Origin: Saussurea involucrata
Taxonomy: Eukaryota > Streptophyta > Magnoliopsida > Asterales > Asteraceae
Direction of reading: 5' to 3'
DNA length: 64,000 nt
Assembly (NCBI GenBank): GCA_033807775.1
Contig: CM066314.1
Location: 97,008,929 to 97,072,928 of the forward strand
Under the pieces are notes generated by a model. It was not told the origin of the DNA, did no database searches, and saw only the letters and a program-made list of their open reading frames with translations. Positions 1 through 7,767 of this stretch are shown here, one piece after another. Every line of letters starts with the position of its first letter. The first letter of the stretch is position 1. Made by a program: the position numbers and the translations under genes.

Positions 1-651
1 CAGGCTAGTATAGTTTGCGATAAGAAGTTGATAAATGTTGTTTTACCAGAGAAGGGACCAGTAGTGATTTATGGTGACCGTAGAAATCATCATTCTTGCC
101 TTATCTCTTTGTTAAAAGCTCGTAAGTGTATCAATAAAGGCTGCTCAAGTTACTTATCTTATGTGATAGATATTAAGCTAGAAAAGAGTAAGCTGGGAGA
201 TATTCCGGTTGTTCGTGAATTTCCGGAAGTTTTTCCAGAAGATCTGACTAGCCTTCCGCCCGTTAGACAAGTAGAGTTTGGTATAGATCTGATTCCTGGA
301 GCCACTCCTGTTGCCCATGCACCGTATCGTTTGGCACCTCCAGAGATGAAAGAGATGATGACACAACTACAAGATCTTTCAGATAAAGGCTTCATCAGAC
401 CCAGTTCGTCGCCGTGGGGAGCACCGGTTCTGTTTGTGAAAAAGAAGGATGGTTCGATGAGAATGTGTATTGATTACTGAGAGCTGAATAAATGCACGAT
501 CAAGAACAAGTATCCGCTTCCTATAATTGATGACCTCTTTGATCAACTAGTTGGAGCTTGCTATTTCTCCAAGATTGATCTGAGATCTGGTTACCATCAA
601 CTGAAAGTTAAAGGAAACATACCTGAATTCAGTTTCAAGTGCACCAATTGA
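1..651 (+). pseudogene. G0: Ty3/gypsy pol fragment (protease tail and N-terminal RT)
   Basis: Frame 1 is open from the first base, so the element starts left of the window. The order is a protease-end segment (VIYGD), the linker PVVREFPEVFPEDL, then the start of a gypsy reverse transcriptase: LPPVRQVEFGIDLIPGA, PYRLAPPEMKEM, GFIRPSSSPWGAPVLFVKKK. A TGA at 478-480 replaces the Arg expected before ELNK; the same frame then continues with KYPLPIIDDL and FSKIDLRSGYHQLKV. The match to the family fades near 620 and the frame closes at 649-651. The catalytic YxDD box lies beyond this point and is absent. In gypsy elements this protein copies the RNA genome into DNA in the cytoplasmic particle. This copy is truncated and dead. 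The family call is firm. Confidence 0.93.
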
Positions 652-928
652 TGCCTTAACCTAGCTTTTCTTCCTTTCTTCTTTTCTTCCAAAACACACA
701 CACACAATGAGTTGATATTTTCTGAGTTTCTGTTGCTTGTGAATTATCTGATTTACTAAGGGATAATATCTAACCAATATTTACCACTTTAACCCTAAGC
801 TATCCATTAATGACCCAAAATACCCTTAACTCCTAATTTAACCCAAACTTACCCTAAACATCAAATATAAAGTTAAATAAATTTAACGAAACTAACATTT
901 AACTAACGAACTTACCTGGGGTATTACA
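652..928. repeat. G0: probable end of a gypsy-type LTR
   Basis: There is no coding potential. The stretch holds a pyrimidine-rich run, a short CA repeat near 697-707, then T/A-rich text with many CCCTAA/ACCCTAA words, and ends in GGGTATTACA at 919-928. This layout resembles the last 300 bases of the long G8 LTRs, which also run from pyrimidine-rich and CACACA text through A/T-rich text to GATGTTACA. I infer an LTR remnant of a related gypsy element. No partner LTR or target duplication is visible. Confidence 0.4.
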
Positions 929-1321
929 GCTGTGGTATCCAAAATCGATAGAAATTCGACTAGGGTTGCTAAAATCGTTCCTGAAGGATTAGAAACCTAA
1001 CAAAACACAAAACTAACAATACCCTAAACGATATTCAAGCAAAATAACACGATTTTGATGAAAAAATTGGATTTTTGGTATGAACAGAGACCAGAAACGA
1101 AGGAACTTGATTTAACCAAAAACACAATCAAACAGTCGAATTAGGATTAGAAAAATTGCAGAAACGCTTATAATGATGATGCTAATCGAATACAATACGC
1201 GAAATCAAGCAATTTTATCCGAATCAAAATATGAGCTTTTGAGAGTCAAGGACACAGTCGATAAAAGCTTGATAAATCTTACCAGAACCCTTTGAATCAC
1301 CTTGAATCTAATCGTCCATAA
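929..1321 (-). other. S1: untranslated leader next to the PBS, no gene
   Basis: This segment lies downstream of the S1 PBS on the minus strand, where a retrotransposon leader is expected. It is A/T rich with several words such as AAATCG and AATCGA and has no long reading frame. The boundary with the G0 remnant at 928 is inferred. No S1 gag is present, so S1 is only a 5' end. Confidence 0.4.
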
Positions 1322-1333
1322 GCTCTGATACCA
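1322..1333 (-). promoter_or_regulatory. S1 primer-binding site (initiator Met tRNA)
   Basis: The minus strand reads TGGTATCAGAGC, the standard plant Ty1/copia primer-binding site complementary to the 3' end of initiator methionine tRNA. It sits two bases inside the end of the S1 LTR, as required for minus-strand DNA priming. Confidence 0.9.
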
Positions 1334-1335
1334 AT

Positions 1336-1615
1336 TGTGAGTTCCATATTAGTGCATACAATCAATGAAATCAATAGAATAATAACAATCAAAATGATTT
1401 CAACTAGTCATCCATGTATTGCATTAAGCTTTCAGAGAGATTACAATACGAATGATTAACTGATTAGACGATTAACCTTAATTCCAAGGCTAATATTACT
1501 ATATATATATAGGCCTAATCTATCAAGCCCATGGGCCATTTAACAATTAAGCCCATATAACAACATTTACAATATAAACCCTTTAACTTCTATTCAACAA
1601 GATTTATCCCTAACA
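1336..1615 (-). repeat. S1: 5' LTR (minus orientation)
   Basis: In element sense the LTR begins TGTTAGGGATAA at 1615 and ends GGAACTCACA at 1336, directly before the PBS, giving a 280-bp LTR with TG...CA ends. A (TA)n run lies at about 1500-1511. It interrupts the gag of S2 on its right side, so S1 inserted into S2. The 3' LTR and the rest of S1 are not in the window, so the target duplication cannot be checked. Confidence 0.8.
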
Positions 1616-2031
1616 TATACCTCAGATTGTTTGATGACGGTGTTTTGTAAAACCTATTTTGAAAATGCCTAGTGAGTAGACGCATGGCTTGCTCTAACTC
1701 AGCTCCGTCATCTGCAATGTTTCCATTATAACCCGTTTCAAACATACCATAATCTTCAGTCAAATAACTTCTAGTGTGCATATTAGCTTTAAGCGCCACT
1801 GGTTCAGGAACAATTTCCTTCTTCTTCTTCCTATTCATGTTCTCCTTCTTTTCTTCCACTTCCTCTTCATCTTGCTGATTTGTCTCAAATAACTCATGCA
1901 ACGACATTGAAGAAAGCATAGGATTCTGTTTCATCCATCTTGACACACCTTTCCATTCTGGTTGTAAAATACTTAGAAACTTCACATTTATCTCAATCAA
2001 ATCTTTGTTTATCTTGTTTTTACTGAGCCCG
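1616..2031 (-). pseudogene. S2: copia gag, C-terminal half of the capsid-like domain
   Basis: Reading leftward from 2031 on the minus strand gives KFLSILQPEWKG, the hallmark 'FLxxLxPEW' segment of plant copia Gag (UBN2-type), then MSLHELFE, an acidic and lysine-rich stretch (EEEVEEKKENMNRKKKKE), and LEQAMRLLTRHFQNRFYK, the helix that precedes the zinc knuckle. The frame runs on into the S1 LTR, which cuts it off at 1615 before any knuckle. Gag normally builds the virus-like particle. The N-terminal half lies just to the right but on the opposite strand. Confidence 0.85.
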
Positions 2032-2295
2032 TTCAGTAATATGATGAAACCTTTAACTGAATACACAGCTGAACAAAAGGCTCGATATGAATCTGATAAG
2101 AAAGTAAGATCATTCTTGATCATGGGAACTCCAAATGAAGTGTTCAATAAGATTGATAGTTTCAAAGATACTGCACAAAAGATATGGCAACAATTGGAGA
2201 AAATCCTACAAGCGTCTCAAATTGGTAATCAGATGAAAACAACCTTGGGCATTAATCGATATGAAGAATTCAGGGCGAAAGATGATGAAAATCGA
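2032..2295 (+). pseudogene. S2: inverted N-terminal piece of gag
   Basis: On the plus strand this stretch encodes LTEYTAEQKARYESDKKVRS, then MGTPNEVFNKIDSF, KIWQQLEKILQASQIGN and INRYEEFRAKDDE, which align in order with the first half of the copia Gag domain (compare YNLPNSIYNSID and MWDQLAKIM in S3). Its continuation is encoded on the other strand immediately to the left, and the S2 PBS and LTR to the right are also minus. The simplest reading is an inversion of about 260 bp within S2. No repeat was recognised at the breakpoints. Confidence 0.8.
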
Positions 2296-2475
2296 TCAAA
2301 TCATGTTCCTTCGATCCGATTTCTTGCACAGACTAATCCAAATCACTAAATCGAACACTCCTGTATCACAAATACACTCAAATCATCCTAAATCTTCCAA
2401 TTCGATCTTAGGTCCGAAAATACTAAAAATACCCAAAAAATCCTCAATTTCTCACTCAATTGCTTGAATCTGCTT
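2296..2475 (-). other. S2: leader between PBS and gag, no gene
   Basis: This is A/T-rich sequence directly inside the S2 PBS on the minus strand, in the position of a retrotransposon leader. Words such as AAATC/GATTT recur. The short plus-strand frames that cross it are not conserved with any Gag and look accidental. Confidence 0.5.
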
Positions 2476-2487
2476 GCTCTGATACCA
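2476..2487 (-). promoter_or_regulatory. S2 primer-binding site
   Basis: The minus strand reads TGGTATCAGAGC, identical to the other copies, two bases from the end of the S2 LTR. Confidence 0.9.
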
Positions 2488-2489
2488 CC

Positions 2490-2683
2490 TGTGATCCCAG
2501 AAACAAGTAAACAAACAATGATCAAGAAATTACAAAATGTGTACAGAGAATATGACAAAAATATCTTGATGTTAGATCCCAAAGTTATGTAAAACTAACT
2601 CTATCTAAGCCTTTTATACTTAGAGAAGAATTTAGAAATTAGACCCTTCAACTTGGATACAACTTATAACTTCAGCACTAACA
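2490..2683 (-). repeat. S2: 5' LTR (minus orientation)
   Basis: In element sense it starts TGTTAGTGCTGAAG at 2683 and ends TGGGATCACA at 2490, followed by the PBS. At about 194 bp it is the shortest LTR in the window. A TATA-like TATAAAAGG lies on the minus strand near 2612-2620. It interrupts the linker frame of S3 at 2684, so S2 inserted into S3. The 3' LTR of S2 is missing. Confidence 0.75.
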
Positions 2684-3652
2684 CTAATGTTTTCCAAGAT
2701 CAGAGGGGGAACGTACAGTTTGTACTGAGACGGTTCGGATGCACCCCTGTCTGGTGTTGCCTCAACCTTTACAGGAATTTCCGCAGTTTTGGCAATTAAC
2801 ATATGTCGAAATAGTCATTTGAAAGATAAGGGGTTTTATTTTTCATGTAAGAGGCATTTAGATTTTCATATACGAAAGGAATTTGTACATTAATGCTTTT
2901 CTTATCTTTTGACGTGTCTTGTTCCTAATCCGTATCTGACTCATTAAAGTCCTTTTGGACACCGGTGCTCCCATTTAAGATTTCTTGTTTCTTATCCTCG
3001 GGAGACTTCTTCAAGTCCTTTGGCATTGGAACACCGGTCTTCCTTTTAAAAGTCTCTTGCTCCTCATCCTCAGCAGACAATTTTGTCCATCTGATTTTGT
3101 ACTCAGGATATCTTTTATCAAACCCCAAAATGTTAAATTCGTAGAGCGTTGGAACTTTAGATAATATTTTCTCTAGGTAACATGGATTATCATATCCTAT
3201 TCCCTAAAGAGCATTATAGTACTTGAATTCCTTAGGTTTATTCAGATGAATCGTCTGATCTGTTTGACCTCGCTTGTAACGCTTTGATTCAAAAACATTG
3301 ATATTTTTGGTTAACTTTTCATTTCAATGTTGAATTGATGAGCGTTGATTAACAATCTTAGTGTAGTCGTTCTCTAATTGTTGGAACCTTGTAGTGATTT
3401 TAGACAATTGGGATTTTAGGGATTTAGTCCTTTTGGAAATAGTGGCACACTCTTCTTTATAATTATTAATTATGCAATTGTTGCCAGCGTTTCGACACTA
3501 AGTTTGTCATTAATGTCATATTTCATTTTTATGTTAGCTTCTAGGTCAGTGAATTGTGCATACTTAGCTTTAATCTTGTGCTCATAAGAGTATAAAGTAC
3601 GCACAATTATACGCATATGTTTGACTAAGTTCTTATGGATAGGAGCACATAC
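2684..3652 (-). pseudogene. S3: Gag-Pol linker (coiled coil), degenerate
   Basis: On the minus strand, downstream of the S3 gag, translated blocks give a lysine/glutamate/leucine-rich coil (LKSQLSKITTRFQQLENDY), the box YKRGQTDQTIHLNKP, then PCYLEKILSKVPTLYEFNIL and DKRYPEYKIRWTKL, and finally YKLYVPPLILEN just before the S2 LTR. RGQTxQT and LYVPxLILE recur in S13 and S4, so they mark a linker shared by these families. The role is unknown; it joins Gag to Pol and probably assembles through coiled coils. Several stops and frame changes break it, the longest open piece being 2925-3128, and it is cut at 2684 by S2. Confidence 0.7.
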
Positions 3653-4954
3653 CTAGGAAGATACCTCATTAATAGAAGCTTTCTTATCTTCGTTATCCGA
3701 GTCAGTCTGATCCAATTGTCTTCCCATCAAGCACATGAGTGCCTCAACATCCCCTTCTTCATCATCAGTCAGATTGAGCCAATGATCATCTTCAACCATA
3801 AGGGCTTTCCTAGCTTCTTTTCGCTTGTCCAGTAGCATCTTATTCTTGTAGTACTCAGCATTGCGCACCACTATCTTTCGGCAGTCTTTAGCAAAGTGGC
3901 CTAGCCTGCCACAGTTGTAACACTTAACTGGTTCATCCTCAGCTTTCTCCTCGGACTTGTTTTCCGGCTTCTTCTTTCTTTCAAACTTATCCTTGTAATC
4001 TCGGTGTTTGTTGTTCGTGGAGTACCTCTGACCATTGGATGGTTTCTTGAAGAACTTCGTCTTTGCATACTCTTGGGACAGTAGGGCAACCATTTTCTTG
4101 ATACTGTCGAGTTCGGGGTCGGAGTCGCTTTCTGCTTCATCTTCCTCACGCTCAGATTCACTCTTTACCTCCTCTCGATGAGAACTGCGGTAGGAGTGTT
4201 TCTCTCGTATGCTCGAAATGAGAGCCAATGGATCTTCTTTAGGTTTGTTAGGTGGTTTCTGATCTCCCATAAGTTCAAGCACTTCATTTTCATCTTGGAG
4301 AAGCATTTCTTACAATTCATGAAGAAGTACATTCTCGAGGATGTGGTTATTATGAATGTGTGATGCAAATCTACTCCACTCAGGCTGAAGGTTGTTTAGG
4401 AACTTTATGCTGTTCTCGGTATTCGTCTTGACAATGTTATTCTTATGAAGATCACTGATGAGAGTACATAACCTTTCATAGGTTTCAGTTAGCCTTTCTC
4501 CTTTCCTAGCCTTGAAAGTATCATAGCGAGTAAGACAACTTGTGATCTTCAATTGATTTCCTACCTTGTTGCCCATCATAATCTTGGCAAGTTGGTCCCA
4601 CATTCCCTTAGTTGTGTCCTTGTCGGTATCAATGCTGTTGTAGATGCTATTAGGCAAGTTGTAAATTAGGTAGGTCCTTGCCAATATGTCAACGTCAACT
4701 CTTTTATTTTCTTCAGGAGTCATTTGATCGTAGGTCTTTGAAACTCTACGACCAGATGGCCCTCCTTCTTGTTCTGGAACATCCATCATGGGTGTCTCTG
4801 GCGGTCCATGTAGCAATGAGAAAAAGATCTCTTGATGTTGAGGTTTCGACTCCATGAAGCACAAAAAGCGGTCGCATCATTGGTTATACTCTTCTCTGTA
4901 TAGGACTGGTGGTTTGCCCTCAGATCCTATGGCTATCGCATCTTGGGTAGTCAT
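3653..4954 (-). pseudogene. S3: copia gag with zinc knuckle
   Basis: A start codon at 4952-4954 opens MTTQDAIAIGSEGKPPVLYR. The frame then meets a TGA in place of the Trp of the conserved EEYxQW box (near 4877), continues through the Gag domain (ARTYLIYNLPNSIYNSID, MWDQLAKIM, LTRYDTFKARKGERL, SIKFLNNLQPEWSRF), has a TAA at 4310-4312 after LLHEL, and resumes in the same frame with an acidic segment, the capsid-end helix (MVALLSQEYAKTKFF) and the zinc knuckle CYNCGRLGHFAKDC near 3880-3922, ending at 3653. Two in-frame stops, no frameshift. Gag would form the particle and bind RNA through the knuckle. Its leader lies to the right, but no LTR or PBS remains. Confidence 0.92.
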
Positions 4955-5275
4955 CTTTGTGCACTTGAGTGATCGTGAGACAAGATAGTATGATTCAAAG
5001 GTAAGGAAGCTAGTAGTGAAAACTTAACACGGGGAACTATGAGGAGTGACTGTCGTAACACAAAAGAAACTAAGTTTCTACTTAAAAAACACTAAATATG
5101 CGAATAACTAAAGAGTAGTGAAAAGAATAGACAAACAGGAAAAACCCGAAACCAAGTACCGGGTAAGGGAAACCGGGTTGCAGGGTCGGGAACTTAGTAA
5201 ATTGGTTCTTGAAATAACTGGGGAGTTGGGAACCCGATGTTGAAAACCGGGAGAGAGGAACCCGGTTGAAGTTAC
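4955..5275 (-). other. S3: leader with CCGGG/CCCGG words; head-to-head junction with S4
   Basis: Upstream of the S3 gag on the minus strand is a non-coding leader. Between about 5150 and 5275 it carries repeated CCGGG, AACCGG, AACCCGG and CGGGAAC words, unlike the A/T-rich flanks. At about 5275 the sequence turns into the plus-strand linker of S4 without any LTR between, so this is a rearranged or truncated junction. Confidence 0.55.
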
Positions 5276-6758
5276 TGGGAAATGGATTAGCGGAAGTGGT
5301 GTTCCAGGTCGCTAAGCCCAAGGATTCCTCAAAAAAGGATGAGGACCAAGCACCAGCTACCAAGACTGAGACGGACGAGTTTAAACTCTATGTTCCCTCT
5401 CTCATCTTGGAAGCAAAGATTGTCGAGTTGGAGGAGTCGTTTGAGAAAGAAAGGTCTATTTTTCAAAACGAAAAGAAAGTGCTAATCTCTGAGATTGAGA
5501 AACTCAAATCTGAGAAAACCAATGGTGTGTCAAGTGAGGAAAAGGAAAATTTTCAGTTGGAAATCAATACGCTCTCATCAAAACTGTCTGAAATGACAAG
5601 AGAAACGATGAAAGAGCACTTGAGAAATGGTTAACTCCAAGAACAGATTGACCTTCTCCAAGCTCAAAAGCAGAATTCACCTGATCTTTCTTCCAACTCA
5701 TCTGACACATCCTCGTGTAAAGCCTTCATTGGAAATATCTCTTCTCAAGAAAGTAACGTCTCTCAAGACGAATGTGTTCAAAGGAATTTAAACTCTGATT
5801 TTTCAAACGCTTGTTCCTCGCCTTCCTCAAAGCACACAAGCACAGCGTGTTCCTTGCCTTCCTCGACTGATCCAAGTCCAGTAATTCCGGATGTCCATTT
5901 TTCAGAATATATGAACTTCGAAGGTAATTCTAATGGAGAGTTTGAGTCGTTCCCTTTCGACAAACCTCTTCCGAGCCACACTGATTTTCGATCACCCGTA
6001 GTCAATCGACCGGTCAACTTTCTAAAGGGTACCTGTTCTAACACTAAGGCCCCAGCTGTGATTGAGATTCCCAAATCTAAACCTGTTCCTCAAAACCAAT
6101 CACAGCCGAGGCAAAAGACCGAGCGATTGCCTGCCAAAATTCTTGGTTCCTCAAAAGTCACTGACCGAACTGTCCCTGTTGTTTCGGATAAAACCGGTCC
6201 CGCTAAACAAGAAAAACCAAAGTGGCTAAATAAGGAACCTATCAAGGATGCTGCATCAAAGTCTTTCCCTCCTGTCTTTAATTCTAGGATAAACAAAGAC
6301 AATTATGCTTGGAATCATTGGAATCTTTTTGAAGTTTTTTTCCAATTAAACTTAATTCTCTTAATCAATTGATTCAGTTATCGCGTGATTGTTTATGTTG
6401 GTCTAATTGTGGTTGGAATGATTTTGATGATATTCAGAATAATGATTGGTTTGGGTCATATCACATGTGTAATTTATTTCCCAAACGCAAACCCCGTAAT
6501 AACCAGCAAAGACACTATAAAAAACGGGGTTACCAATCAGAGGTTAAACCACAGTGGGAGCCCAAACCCATTCCAAAACGAACTTCTCCTACTGAGGTTA
6601 AACCGGCACCCAAGAGGCAACCTGCTACAAAACCTGTTCCTCCGAAAGGTGTACATTCTGCACCTAAGGGGAAATCTGTGTCAAAGCAAGTTCCTCCGAA
6701 AGGTGTCAAACCTAACCCTCCGGGACCCAGGCAAATCTGGGTACCCAAGGTCCGCTAA
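5276..6758 (+). pseudogene. S4: Gag-Pol linker ending in IWVPK
   Basis: The frame opens in the middle of the linker. It includes FKLYVPSLILEAKI, a heptad-type coil from about 5390 to 5630 (ELEESFEKERSIFQNEKKVL), a serine-rich stretch, and a C-terminal Lys/Pro-rich tail with three repeats of the type KPVPPKGV/KQVPPKGV before RQIWVPKVR and TAA at 6756-6758. IWVPK marks the end of the Gag-linker reading frame in these elements. Breaks are a TAA at 5632-5634 and a frame change in a T7 run near 6335-6341. The Gag part is absent. The function is not known beyond a structural role. Confidence 0.8.
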
Positions 6759-6861
6759 ATTTGTTTTGCAGGACGGTCATGTGTGGTACTTAGACTCTGG
6801 ATGCTCCACATACATGACCGGGAGGAGGGAGCTGCTCACGATCTACAAGGAAACACATTAA
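6759..6861 (+). pseudogene. S4: start of aspartic protease, rest of pol deleted
   Basis: One base out of frame with the linker, the sequence reads LQDGHVWYLDSGCSTYMTGR, the DSG catalytic box and following zinc-like segment of copia protease, then ETH and a TAA. All further protease, integrase, RT and RNase H sequence is missing, and 3' untranslated text begins at once. This is an internal deletion of the whole pol region. A pyrimidine run and CAG (6759-6771) precede the coding part. Confidence 0.88.
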
Positions 6862-7767
6862 GAAGACGTGAGATTTGTCTATACCTGTAATTTCACGACT
6901 GCTCATGTGTTTAGGGGGAGCATGACCAGCCATCAGGTAAGTATACTCTACTATTGAGGGGGAGCGTCACACACAATATTTTAAATGCTGAAAAGTTTTT
7001 TTGTGTGTGTGGATACTCCCGTGTGCATTTCACACTACGCACACATTCTGAGGGGGAGCATCCAACAGGATGTTCATCAGTTGAGGGGGAGAGACAAGTG
7101 TTTTTCTTTAAACGTTCAAATGTTTTTCTGTGTGTCGGACTCTCCATTGCACAAGTTTCCAAAATTCGAGGGGGAGCAAGGTAATCCCCACGCTCAATTT
7201 GAGGGGGAGCGAGAGAAGGTTCGTTTCTTAAATCCACATAGTCCTATTTCTGCAAAATCAACAAGGACATGAAAAGTTTTTTTTAAAATCCAGAGTTTCC
7301 GGACAGGTATCGGGAAACCCAATCTGTCCGGATGAGTTTCCGGACCGGGTCCCTATCCGGAAAAATTCAATTCATCCGGAATCCTTCGCTGTCCGGATAG
7401 TTGGGTTTGTCCGGTAAGCTTTGCACTTCCAGTGTGTTGTCTGGACACCCCTGTTCCGTCTATCCAGTACCTGTTTTCCTACTGCCAGTCCTCAATCTGT
7501 CTCAGATTGATCCATTTACAGCAAAGGTACGCGCCGGAACTTGTTTATCCGTGTTGTTTACTAACTTTGGATCTCTTACAGATATTCCATGGCGAATCAA
7601 CAACATCAACAAAATCCAAGGGGAAGCTTCACCCTGTTTTTCTTAAAAGTCTAAATGTTTTTTTGTGTTGATCACTCCCAAGTAAGTAACACTCTCACTC
7701 TGAGGGGAAGCAAGTCAATCCCCATGTATGTTTTGAGGGGGAGCAGGATAATATCAGTGCTTTGCGT
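6862..7767 (+). repeat. S4: 3' region with an array of polypurine tracts
   Basis: There is no convincing gene here. AGGGGGAG (usually GAGGGGGAGC) occurs at about 6913, 6957, 7051, 7085, 7169, 7202 and 7735, with weaker AGGGGAAGC copies near 7616 and 7702. The copies are separated by 30-120 bp of text containing GTGTGTG/CACAC and TTTTTCTGTGTG words. A polypurine tract primes plus-strand DNA synthesis. Multiplied tracts ahead of the env-like gene are a described Sirevirus hallmark. Short frames crossing the array are not conserved. Confidence 0.85.
7285..7425 (+). repeat. S4: cluster of CCGGA / TCCGG palindromic words
   Basis: Within 140 bases the words TTTCCGGAC, CTGTCCGGAT, TATCCGGA, CATCCGGA, GTCCGGATAG and GTCCGGTAAG occur, on both strands because CCGG is self-complementary. 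A CCGGAC-GTCCGG palindrome has been described in Sirevirus LTRs; here the cluster is in the 3' untranslated region rather than in an LTR. Similar CCGGG words fill the leader of neighbouring S3. Confidence 0.7.

Noticed and set aside
1499..1512. TA microsatellite in the S1 LTR
   Set aside because: Short and ordinary for A/T-rich plant LTRs.
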